A DNA stretch of 5,348 bases, taken from NCBI GenBank assembly GCA_900767195.1, contig CAAFYG010000074.1, positions 1 through 5,348 of the forward strand, read 5' to 3'. This document shows positions 1 through 5,348 of the stretch, piece after piece. The position numbers and the translations under genes are program-made. The notes beneath the pieces were generated by a model. The model was given only the letters and a program-made list of their open reading frames with translations. It was not told the origin of the DNA and made no database searches. Each line of letters opens with the position of its first letter. Positions within the stretch are counted from its first letter, which is position 1. This DNA is from Clostridia bacterium. Lineage in GTDB: Bacteria; Bacillota; Clostridia; Christensenellales; Borkfalkiaceae.

Positions 1-1833
1 ACCGCCACGGCGATGCCCACCTGCCATGTGCTGGCAAACACCTGGAATTTAAAGCTTGCCTACGAGTACGGCGAGACGATTGCGGACGAGTGTATTTATC
101 GCGGCGCGGACGTGCTGCTTGCGCCCGGCGTGAATATCAAACGCACTCCGCTTTGCGGCAGAAACTTCGAGTATTTTTCGGAAGATCCGTATCTTTCGGG
201 GAAATTTGCCGTAGAGTATGTGAAAGGATTGCAGGATAAGGGCATAGGCACTTCGGTGAAGCACTACTGCGCGAACAATTCGGAATACGACAGATGCCAT
301 CAATCGAGCGAAGTGGACGAGCGCGCCCTGCACGAAGTGTATTTAAAGCCTTTCGAAATGGCGATGGAGGCGAAACCCTGGACGGTGATGTGTTCGTACA
401 ACCCCGTGAACGGCGTGTACGCTTCGGAAAACAAAAAACTGCTCGATACCGTGCTGCGCGGTCAGTTCGGGTTTGACGGACTGATTATGTCCGACTGGGG
501 CGCGGTGCATAATCCGGTGAGAGCCGTGGAAGCGACGCTGGATCTTTGCATGCCGCATGATGACGGATACGCGGAAAAGCTTGTGGCGGCGGTGAAGAGC
601 GGGAGACTTACCGAAAAGCAGATTGACGAGCGCGCGGAAAAAGTGCTGGAACTTGTGGAAAAAAGCGAAAAAGCCGCGGCGAAGAGAAAGGTGGAATCCA
701 CGGAAGAAGAACGCCACGCGCGTGCCGTGAAAATGGCGGAAGAAGGCATGGTTCTTCTGAAAAACGAGGGGGGTATCCTGCCGTTGAAGGGAGTTTGCGG
801 CGATTGCGGCAAGAAAGAAAAAATCTTTGTGTACGGCTCGATTTCGGAAAACCCGCATCTTTCGGGCGGCGGCTCGGGCAGAGTGCAGACGGCGTTTAAA
901 CAAACCGCGCTGCATACCCTGATTGCCGAAAAAACGGGTGCGGAAGTGGATTATCGCGGCGATTGGCAGTTCGGTCAGGACTGGCGCGATATGTTTTTGA
1001 GAGCGTACGACGCGGACGTGACGATTTTGCCCGTAGGACACGGACATGAAACGGAATGCGAGGGAGACGACAGAAGCTCGATTCGGTTATCGGAAAAGCA
1101 AGAGGATAAAATTTTAAAAATCGCGGCACATTCGCATAAGACGGTGGTGCTTGTGTTCGCGGGCAGCGCGGTGGATATGAGCCGCTGGATCGACGCGGTG
1201 GACGCGGTGGTGTTTGTAGGCTTTGCGGGCGAAGGCGTGAATGAGGCGCTTTCCGCGCTGCTTTGCGGCGAAACGAATTTCAGCGGCAAGCTGACGGAAA
1301 CTTTCCCTATGACTTTGGAGGATACCTACAAGGGCGGCGACACGAAGGACGGCGAAACGGATTTGTACGACGACGGCATTTTCGTGGGTTACCGCTACTA
1401 TGATCGCGCGAAAAAGCAAGTGCTTTATCCGTTCGGGTATGGTCTTTCGTATGCGAAATTCGAGTATTCGAATCTGAAAATCGAGAAGAAAGGCGACACG
1501 GATTTCGAGATTTCTTACGACATTACGAACGTTTCCGACGTGGCCGGCAAGGAAGTTTCCGAGGTTTATGTGAAAGACGTTTCGGCGATGGTGCATCGCC
1601 CCGAGAAGGAGTTGAAGGCGTTTTCGAAAGACGAAATTTTGCCGCACGAAACAAAAACGGTGCGGGTAGCGCTTGATTATTCGAGTTTTGCGTATTACAG
1701 CACCGCGCTTGAAAAGTGGTACGTGGAAAACGGTTGGTTCGAAATTTACGTGGGCGGATCTTCGCGCGAGTTGCCGCTGAAAGGTAAGCTGAACATCGAG
1801 CTGCCCGAAGATACGCAGTATTCTACGAAGTAA
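1..1833 (+). CDS. GH3 beta-glucosidase-type glycoside hydrolase, 5' end cut by window
   Basis: Retaining glycosidase of family GH3, expected to release terminal beta-linked sugars, most likely glucose, from oligosaccharides. The frame is open at base 1, so the ATG at 13 is internal. Compared with Thermotoga neapolitana Bgl3B (from memory), about 80 N-terminal residues are missing. Numbering from that ATG: the TIM-barrel domain carries GRNFEYFSEDP (49-59), KHYCANNSE (83-91) and MSDWG, with nucleophile Asp161 (codon 493-495). The alpha/beta sandwich domain starts near 235 and has the GGGSG loop (285-289) and E-G-x-D-R (350-354), where Glu350 is the likely acid/base. VGYRYYD (458-464) and PFGYGLSY (473-480) lead into a C-terminal fibronectin III-like domain (about 475-595). 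No PA14 insertion or C-terminal anchor is visible. Many cysteines, including CGDC at 262-265, suggest a cytoplasmic enzyme, but any signal peptide would lie outside the window. The exact substrate cannot be told from sequence. Confidence 0.95.
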   Translation, partial: TATAMPTCHVLANTWNLKLAYEYGETIADECIYRGADVLLAPGVNIKRTPLCGRNFEYFSEDPYLSGKFAVEYVKGLQDKGIGTSVKHYCANNSEYDRCHQSSEVDERALHEVYLKPFEMAMEAKPWTVMCSYNPVNGVYASENKKLLDTVLRGQFGFDGLIMSDWGAVHNPVRAVEATLDLCMPHDDGYAEKLVAAVKSGRLTEKQIDERAEKVLELVEKSEKAAAKRKVESTEEERHARAVKMAEEGMVLLKNEGGILPLKGVCGDCGKKEKIFVYGSISENPHLSGGGSGRVQTAFKQTALHTLIAEKTGAEVDYRGDWQFGQDWRDMFLRAYDADVTILPVGHGHETECEGDDRSSIRLSEKQEDKILKIAAHSHKTVVLVFAGSAVDMSRWIDAVDAVVFVGFAGEGVNEALSALLCGETNFSGKLTETFPMTLEDTYKGGDTKDGETDLYDDGIFVGYRYYDRAKKQVLYPFGYGLSYAKFEYSNLKIEKKGDTDFEISYDITNVSDVAGKEVSEVYVKDVSAMVHRPEKELKAFSKDEILPHETKTVRVALDYSSFAYYSTALEKWYVENGWFEIYVGGSSRELPLKGKLNIELPEDTQYSTK

Positions 1834-1846
1834 TTTTCCGGCTGTG

Positions 1847-1894
1847 TTTTAAATAGGCGGGATTTTAAATCGATTGTATTTTAAATAGGCGACG
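1847..1894. repeat. Three 16-bp imperfect tandem repeats beginning TTTTAAAT
   Basis: TTTTAAAT occurs at 1847, 1863 and 1879, exactly 16 bp apart. The first and third units share TTTTAAATAGGCG; the middle unit continues CGATTGTA. The repeats lie just after the GH3 stop codon and before its terminator, so they would be in the 3' untranslated part of that mRNA. Function is unknown. They could be a slippage product or phased binding sites, although 16 bp is not a whole number of helical turns. Confidence 0.7.
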
Positions 1895-1899
1895 CTTTG

Positions 1900-1936
1900 C
1901 GGCTTTTCCGAAAAATCGGGGAAGCCGTTTTTTTTT
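1900..1936 (+). terminator. Intrinsic terminator after the GH3 gene
   Basis: A 12-bp stem pairs CGGCTTTTCCGA (1900-1911) with TCGGGGAAGCCG (1916-1927). It has two G-U wobbles and an AAAA loop, and is followed directly by nine T residues (1928-1936). This is a classical Rho-independent terminator on the + strand. It ends the GH3 transcript and separates it from the two-component operon. Confidence 0.92.
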
Positions 1937-1939
1937 GCG

Positions 1940-1981
1940 CGGCGGGAATTGTGCGGCGGGAATTGCGCGGCGGGAATTGCG
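1940..1981. repeat. Three 14-bp tandem repeats, unit CGGCGGGAATTGYG
   Basis: Units lie at 1940-1953, 1954-1967 and 1968-1981. They are identical except for one T/C difference at position 13 of the first unit. The array sits between the GH3 terminator and the kinase promoter. No coding function is seen. It resembles a simple slippage-generated array. Confidence 0.85.
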
Positions 1982-2000
1982 GGGCAAATGCGGGGCAAAT
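1979..2000. repeat. Two 11-bp tandem repeats, GCGGGGCAAAT
   Basis: Two perfect copies lie at 1979-1989 and 1990-2000, overlapping the end of the 14-bp array by three bases and ending 19 bp before the -35 box of the kinase promoter. The location would allow an operator role, but nothing else supports one. Confidence 0.75.
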
Positions 2001-2019
2001 TTTTTCGCGCGGGAAGAAG

Positions 2020-2048
2020 TTGACATTTTTTTGAAGATATGATAAAAT
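2020..2048 (+). promoter_or_regulatory. Sigma-A promoter for the two-component operon
   Basis: A perfect -35 TTGACA (2020-2025), a 17-bp spacer and the -10 TAAAAT (2043-2048) are present, with an extended -10 TG at 2040-2041. Transcription should begin near 2055. That start point coincides with the first possible start codons of the kinase frame (TTG 2053, ATG 2056), which argues that translation begins further downstream. Confidence 0.85.
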
Positions 2049-2086
2049 AACGTTGATGGAAACGATCTGCAAATGCGGAGAAGCAC

Positions 2087-2096
2087 GGAGGCGGAG
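2087..2096 (+). promoter_or_regulatory. Shine-Dalgarno site that decides the kinase start (TTG 2101)
   Basis: GGAGG at 2087-2091 stands nine bases before an in-frame TTG at 2101; a second GGAG (2093-2096) follows. No comparable site precedes TTG 2053 or ATG 2056, which also lie at the predicted transcription start. Confidence 0.65.
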
Positions 2097-2100
2097 TATT

Positions 2101-3585
2101 TTGGAGAAAAAGACGAAAAACCCGGGAAAAAACGTTGCGGCGGAAAAGACTATAAAAAGCGGCGCGGCGGAAGATAAAAAAGAAAAAAACGCCGTGCGGC
2201 AACTGCTCGATTCCGTGGACTGGCGGAACGCAAACACCTATTTTGCGCTGGCGAAAATTCTTTTGTTTGTGTTTATGCTGGTGATCGAGTCGTTTATTTT
2301 AATTCCGCAGATCGCGCTGGCGCGAAATGCGGGCGAATATTTCGGACTTGTGCTTGTGGGCGCGGCTGTTCTGGTGCTGACGACGGCGGAAATCGTACGG
2401 CTCTGCGCTTTGAAAACCTTTAAGGCGAAACTTTGGTGCTATGTGCCGGAATTCGTGGCGTTGTTTTCCCTTACCGCCGTGACGGGCAGCCGGTTTTTGT
2501 CCACGCTGTATATGATTATTCTCACCGATTACTATTTAAGCGCGGCGAAGATGCTGCCTGCGCTGCTCGGATGCTTTGTATCGCTCGTGGTGTACGTGGC
2601 TACGTTCTGGGCTTCGGGACTCATCCGCGGCGACGGCACGGGCGCGTGGCTGCTCGCTCAGTCTTTCAACGATCTCGTGATTTTAATCGTACATTTCATC
2701 GCGGTGACTTTTGCGGTGAGATTTTACAGACAGTCGGCGCGGCTTACGGAAACGCTCAGGCGGCTGGACGAAAGCAACGAGCGGCTGGAAAAAGCGTATG
2801 CGAATCTGGCGGAAGTGACGGCACTCGAAGAGCGGCAGAGAATTGCGAAAGATATTCACGATACGGCGGGACATTCGATTACCACGGTGATTATGCAGAC
2901 GGAGGCGGCGAAACTGACGATTGAAAAGGACGCGGCGGCGGCAAAGCGCAGTATCGTGGCGGCGAATTTGCAGGCGAAGCATGCTTTGGAAGAGCTTAGA
3001 GAAAGCGTGCATTTACTATCGGGAGCGACGGAAAACGCCACGCTTTCGGAAGCGTTGCTCTCGATTATTCACGAATCGACGGACGGCACGGGAGTGACGA
3101 TTCGCTCGGATATCGACGAGATCGAGGTTTCGCCTGCAAAGTATCGTTTTTTGTGCAACTCTTTAAAAGAAGGCATTTCGAACGGCTTGCGCCACGGCGG
3201 CGCGACGGCGTTTTATTTCGAGCTGAAGGAAGAAGACGCGGGGGAAGTTGACGCGGACGGCGCGGCGGATCGCGACGGTACGAAAATTGCGGGCGGCGCG
3301 GCTAACGCGGGCGCGGCGAGCGGGGGCGCAGGCAGCGGCGGTATAACCGGCGGCGCGGCGAGCGTTGGCGCGCGGCGGTGGATTAAATTTTTACTATCGG
3401 ATAACGGCGCGGGGGCGAAAGTACCGATCAAGGCGGGGTTCGGATTGACGGGCATGCGCGAGCGGGCGGAAAGGTTTGGGGGCGAAGCGGAATTTGCGTG
3501 CGACGAGGACGGCGGTTTTGAAATTTCGATGAAGCTTCCCGCGGACGGTAAAGTGGCGGCGATCAATGAAAAGGAAGGAGAATAA
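2101..3585 (+). CDS. Membrane sensor histidine kinase, HisKA_3 (DesK/LiaS/NarX-like) type
   Basis: Autophosphorylating sensor kinase, partner of the response regulator that follows. Numbering from TTG 2101 (494 residues; starting at ATG 2056 would add 15): a Lys-rich cytoplasmic tail (1-40), then about six hydrophobic segments (roughly 47-70, 81-103, 112-128, 132-148, 150-174, 186-209) with only short loops, so no large extracellular sensor domain. A charged coiled coil (210-246) leads to the H-box ERQRIAKDIHDTAGH with phospho-acceptor His253 (codon 2857-2859) followed by Asp254. The ATPase domain has the N-box EGISNGLRHG (Asn361), DNGAG (Asp434) and GFGLTGMRER (446-455). Between the N-box and DNGAG lies an unusual Gly/Ala/Asp-rich insertion of about 45 residues. 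Core motifs are intact, so the protein is probably active. The signal sensed is unknown; the topology resembles kinases that sense the membrane itself. Confidence 0.93.
   Translation: MEKKTKNPGKNVAAEKTIKSGAAEDKKEKNAVRQLLDSVDWRNANTYFALAKILLFVFMLVIESFILIPQIALARNAGEYFGLVLVGAAVLVLTTAEIVRLCALKTFKAKLWCYVPEFVALFSLTAVTGSRFLSTLYMIILTDYYLSAAKMLPALLGCFVSLVVYVATFWASGLIRGDGTGAWLLAQSFNDLVILIVHFIAVTFAVRFYRQSARLTETLRRLDESNERLEKAYANLAEVTALEERQRIAKDIHDTAGHSITTVIMQTEAAKLTIEKDAAAAKRSIVAANLQAKHALEELRESVHLLSGATENATLSEALLSIIHESTDGTGVTIRSDIDEIEVSPAKYRFLCNSLKEGISNGLRHGGATAFYFELKEEDAGEVDADGAADRDGTKIAGGAANAGAASGGAGSGGITGGAASVGARRWIKFLLSDNGAGAKVPIKAGFGLTGMRERAERFGGEAEFACDEDGGFEISMKLPADGKVAAINEKEGE
3235..3375 (+). other. 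Low-complexity Gly/Ala-rich insertion in the kinase ATPase domain
   Basis: This segment of the kinase gene encodes an Asp-rich stretch followed by a Gly/Ala/Ser-rich stretch (3289-3372), made mostly of GCG, GGC and AGC codons with repeated Gly-Gly-Ala and Gly-Ala-Ala steps. It separates the N-box asparagine from the DNG aspartate by 73 residues; about 30 is usual in this family (from memory). The flanking beta strands, FYFELKEE and RWIKFLLSDNG, look like a normal hairpin, so the insertion probably extends a surface loop. The frame is kept on both sides. Confidence 0.85.
3573..3580 (+). promoter_or_regulatory. Shine-Dalgarno of the response regulator, inside the kinase 3' end
   Basis: GGAAGGAG ends eight bases before ATG 3589 and lies within the last kinase codons. 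With only 3 bp between the kinase stop and this start, the two genes are probably translationally coupled. Confidence 0.85.
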
Positions 3586-3588
3586 GCG

Positions 3589-4251
3589 ATGGAAAACGGC
3601 GGCGAAAAGAAAATAAAAGTGCTGATTGCGGACGATCAGACGATTCTTGCGGAAGGGATAAAAAGCGTGCTGGAAACGGACGAAGGGTTGGAAACGGTGG
3701 GGATCGCGTGCGACGGCGCGGACGCGCTGGAAAAGTGCCGCGTGTGGCGCCCGGACGTGGTGCTGATGGATATCCGTATGCCGAATATGAACGGGGTAGT
3801 AGCCACGCAACGCATAAAATCGGAATTTCCCGATACCAAAGTGGTGGTGCTGACGACGTTTGACGACAGCGACTATATTTTAAACGCGATCAATCACGGG
3901 GCGAGCGGGTATCTTTTAAAAGATATTTCTTCTTCCGCGCTGATCGACGCGGTGAAAAACGCGTATGCGGGCGATACCATTCTGCCCGCGAAGATCGCAA
4001 AGCGCATTGCCGACGCCGCGAAGGACGTGACGGCGAGCCGCGAGATGAGATTGAAGCGCGCGTTTTTGCTTTCCGAGCGGGAAACCGAGATTGCGCTGAT
4101 GATGTACGAGGGGTTTACGAACAGGCAGATTTCTTCTGCGCTGAAACTGACGGAAGGCACGGCGCGAAACTACATTTCGGCGATTTATATCAAGACGGGA
4201 AGCGACAACAGGACGTCGTTTCTGCGCGTAGTGAAAGAAGTTTTGGGGTGA
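3589..4251 (+). CDS. NarL/FixJ (DesR/LiaR-like) response regulator
   Basis: DNA-binding response regulator of 220 residues, the usual length for the family. The receiver domain (about 8-125) has the acidic pair Asp15-Asp16, phospho-acceptor Asp61 in LMDIRMP (codon 3769-3771), the switch residue in LTTFDD (Thr89/Thr90) and Lys111 in GYLLKD. A linker leads to a LuxR-type helix-turn-helix (about 161-215) with LSERETEIALM, NRQISSALKLTEGTARNYIS and NRTSF; the TARNYIS recognition-helix variant is common in DesR-like regulators. The gene follows the kinase by 3 bp and has a strong Shine-Dalgarno, so the two are almost certainly cognate. All phosphorylation residues are present. Targets cannot be inferred; such pairs often regulate their own operon or a neighbouring transporter, but no transporter is in the window. 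Confidence 0.95.
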   Translation: MENGGEKKIKVLIADDQTILAEGIKSVLETDEGLETVGIACDGADALEKCRVWRPDVVLMDIRMPNMNGVVATQRIKSEFPDTKVVVLTTFDDSDYILNAINHGASGYLLKDISSSALIDAVKNAYAGDTILPAKIAKRIADAAKDVTASREMRLKRAFLLSERETEIALMMYEGFTNRQISSALKLTEGTARNYISAIYIKTGSDNRTSFLRVVKEVLG

Positions 4252-4284
4252 GCGGCTTTTGAGTCGGCTGTTCGGGGTGCGGTT

Positions 4285-4938
4285 ATGGCAATTATGGCGG
4301 AAGAGTTTGGTATTTACGTGTTTGATTTAGACGGCACGCTTTTGGATACGCTGGAAGATTTGTATCTTGCAACGAACGCGGCGATGCGGCACGTAGGCGC
4401 GGCGGAACGGACGAAAAACGAAGTGCGGTCGTTTGTGGGCAACGGCATTAAGCTTTTAATTATGCGGGCATTGGGCGCGCGGGCGGCGGATGAAGCGGTT
4501 TTCAATCGGGCGTTTTCGTATTTTAAAGAGTATTACGGGGCGCACATGTACGATCATACGGGGACGTATGCGGGCGTTTCGGAGATGCTGCGGCGGCTGA
4601 ACGCGGCGAAAAAACGCGTGGGGGTGGTATCGAATAAAGCGGATTTTGCGGTGAAAGGGCTGTGCGCAAGGTATTTCGGCGAGCTTTGCGGCGTGGCGAT
4701 CGGCGAGAACGAGGCGGCGGGGATACGGAAAAAACCCGCGCCCGATTCGGTGTTTGCGGCGATAGAGAAGCTGGGCGGCGGAAAGGCGGTGTATATCGGC
4801 GATTCGGAAGTGGATATCGAAACGGCGAAAAACGCGGGATTGCCGTGTATTTCGGTGTGCTGGGGATTTAAAAGCGAAAAATTTTTAATCGCGCACGGCG
4901 CGGGGAAATGCGTTCATTCGCCCGAAGAGATTTTTTAG
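4285..4938 (+). CDS. gph: HAD-superfamily phosphatase, phosphoglycolate phosphatase (Gph)-like
   Basis: Cytoplasmic Mg-dependent phosphatase of 217 residues, normal for the Gph/PGMB subfamily. Motif I is FDLDGTLLDT (nucleophile Asp14, acid/base Asp16). A helical C1 cap follows (about 22-90), including FVGNGIKLLIMRAL, which is typical of Gph. Motif II is VVSNK (Ser116), motif III is Lys150 in KKPAP, and motif IV is IGDSEVD (Asp173, Asp177). The CWGFKS loop (192-197) also matches Gph proteins. The expected reaction is dephosphorylation of 2-phosphoglycolate, for example from DNA repair, but HAD specificity is hard to read and other small phosphosugars are possible. ATG 4285 is preceded five bases upstream by GGGGTG; ATG 4294 is an alternative with no visible ribosome site. 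It starts 33 bp after the response regulator with no terminator or promoter between, so it is probably co-transcribed. The gene symbol is provisional. Confidence 0.9.
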   Translation: MAIMAEEFGIYVFDLDGTLLDTLEDLYLATNAAMRHVGAAERTKNEVRSFVGNGIKLLIMRALGARAADEAVFNRAFSYFKEYYGAHMYDHTGTYAGVSEMLRRLNAAKKRVGVVSNKADFAVKGLCARYFGELCGVAIGENEAAGIRKKPAPDSVFAAIEKLGGGKAVYIGDSEVDIETAKNAGLPCISVCWGFKSEKFLIAHGAGKCVHSPEEIF

Positions 4939-4974
4939 TTTTTTTTGTAAGAATTTGTAAAAAAGCTTGCTAAA

Positions 4975-4992
4975 TGCTTGTGAAAACGAGCA
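4975..4992. repeat. 7-bp inverted repeat with GAAA loop overlapping the -35 box
   Basis: TGCTTGT (4975-4981), GAAA, ACGAGCA (4986-4992) can pair over seven bases with one G-U wobble. No T-tract follows, so it is not an intrinsic terminator. It covers the -35 box of the promoter at 4978-5006 and could be an operator, or could be chance. Confidence 0.4.
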
Positions 4993-5006
4993 GGGTGTGA
5001 TAGAAT
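4978..5006 (+). promoter_or_regulatory. Probable sigma-A promoter for the small gene at 5062
   Basis: The -35 TTGTGA (4978-4983), a 17-bp spacer and the -10 TAGAAT (5001-5006) are present, with extended -10 TG at 4998-4999. The start would fall near 5013, giving a leader of about 50 bases. The arrangement matches the kinase promoter, which makes it more credible despite a weaker -35. Confidence 0.6.
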
Positions 5007-5050
5007 TCAAGTTGTAAGACTAAAAAGTTTTATAAAATCGATTGCTTTAA

Positions 5051-5056
5051 AAGGGG
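5051..5056 (+). promoter_or_regulatory. Shine-Dalgarno for the small interrupted gene
   Basis: AAGGGG ends five bases before ATG 5062. It supports 5062 as a true or ancestral start even though the reading frame stops ten codons later. Confidence 0.6.
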
Positions 5057-5061
5057 CAACT

Positions 5062-5348
5062 ATGGAACAGTACATTGAAAATAAAAATTAACTGCTCGGC
5101 GATTTGTACGCGTTACGCGCGGGAATGTCTGCGATTTCCGTAGAAAAAGACAAACTCGACGTAAGCGAAAATAAGTATAAAAACGTTTTGGGCGACGTGC
5201 AAAAAGCGCGTGGTGAATACGAAAAATACGATTACGATATTCAGAGAGTCTTAAAAAATTTGAATTATTATAACAGTCGGTTGCCGCGTGGATATTCGAT
5301 GTCCGATAAAACGCAATCAAAAGGTTTATGTTCCATAGGGAGAACAAA
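5062..5348 (+). pseudogene. Unrecognised coiled-coil-like gene with in-frame TAA at codon 10; runs off window
   Basis: I do not recognise the family. A well-placed promoter and Shine-Dalgarno lead to ATG 5062, which encodes MEQYIENKN and then a TAA (5089-5091). The same frame then stays open for 85 full codons to the window edge. The residues on both sides of the stop are of the same kind: charged, Lys/Glu/Asp/Tyr-rich and helix-prone, as in LYALRAGMSAIS, VEKDKLDVSE and KARGEYEKYDYDIQRVL, so one interrupted protein is the simplest reading. One base change (for example AAA, GAA or CAA to TAA) would restore it. No strong internal start is seen; ATG 5125 has GGGA directly against it. The segment is AT-richer than the upstream genes. 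Alternatives are a sequencing error, a short leader peptide, or a downstream restart. The 3' end lies outside the window, so function is unknown. Confidence 0.5.

Noticed and set aside
343..1647. Long open frames on the minus strand across the GH3 gene (343-1047 and 1114-1647)
   Set aside because: They lie opposite a clearly conserved GH3 enzyme, encode Arg/His/Phe-rich nonsense typical of antisense reading of GCG/GAA-rich codons, and show no recognisable domain.
1940..2000. CRISPR array
   Set aside because: The units are 11-14 bp, directly adjacent and without unique spacers; this is simple tandem repetition.
1849..2237. Minus-strand open frames across the intergenic region
   Set aside because: They read through the terminator, the tandem repeats and the promoter, giving Phe/Arg/Pro-rich repeats. 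The regulatory elements on the + strand explain the region better.
2433..2924. Second + strand frame inside the kinase gene (163 codons)
   Set aside because: It overlaps the membrane and H-box coding part of the kinase, has no ribosome site or domain, and is explained by the codon bias.
4899..4946. Intrinsic terminator after the phosphatase gene
   Set aside because: There is a T-rich run around the stop codon (4931-4946), but the preceding bases form at best a 4-bp CGGG/CCCG stem with a long loop, so a Rho-independent terminator is not supported.
5012..5038. Second promoter with TTGTAA and TATAAA/TAAAAT before the small gene
   Set aside because: Spacers are only 13 or 15 bp. The upstream pair with 17 bp and an extended -10 is better.
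5060..5347. Minus-strand frame of 95 codons at the right end
   Set aside because: No promoter or ribosome site can be seen at its start, and the opposite strand carries a promoter, Shine-Dalgarno and ATG in order. It cannot be fully excluded because the + strand frame is interrupted.

Overview
The window looks like ordinary chromosome from a Clostridia-type Firmicute, probably an uncultured gut or other anaerobic bacterium. This is an inference from three things: Shine-Dalgarno sites of the AAGGAGG type, sigma-A promoters with extended -10 boxes, and a family 3 glycoside hydrolase close to a DesK/LiaS-like two-component pair. Codons such as GCG, GGC, GAA and AAA are strongly favoured in the first four genes. 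I cannot name a species.

Layout, all on the + strand. Positions 1-1833 hold the 3' part of a GH3 beta-glucosidase-type gene that enters from the left edge. Positions 1834-2100 form a structured intergenic region: three 16-bp repeats, a strong intrinsic terminator, three 14-bp repeats, two 11-bp repeats, and then a near-consensus promoter at 2020-2048. This promoter reads into a sensor histidine kinase (about 2101-3585) and a NarL/DesR-type response regulator (3589-4251). They are separated by 3 bp and the regulator's Shine-Dalgarno lies inside the kinase gene. A Gph-like HAD phosphatase (4285-4938) follows 33 bp later and is probably in the same transcript. After it comes a second promoter (4978-5006) and a short, visibly AT-richer reading frame from 5062. 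That frame has a good ribosome site but meets an in-frame TAA at codon 10, then stays open to the right edge.

How the parts fit: the kinase and regulator form a complete membrane signalling pair with all visible catalytic and phosphoacceptor residues intact. Its stimulus and targets cannot be read from the window. The GH3 gene is insulated from it by the terminator. The HAD phosphatase may be a housekeeping passenger of the operon.

I did not find a clear new defence, mobile or RNA system. The most unusual points are a Gly/Ala-rich low-complexity insertion inside the kinase ATP-binding domain, the cluster of three different short tandem repeats just upstream of the kinase promoter, and the interrupted coiled-coil gene at the right end.
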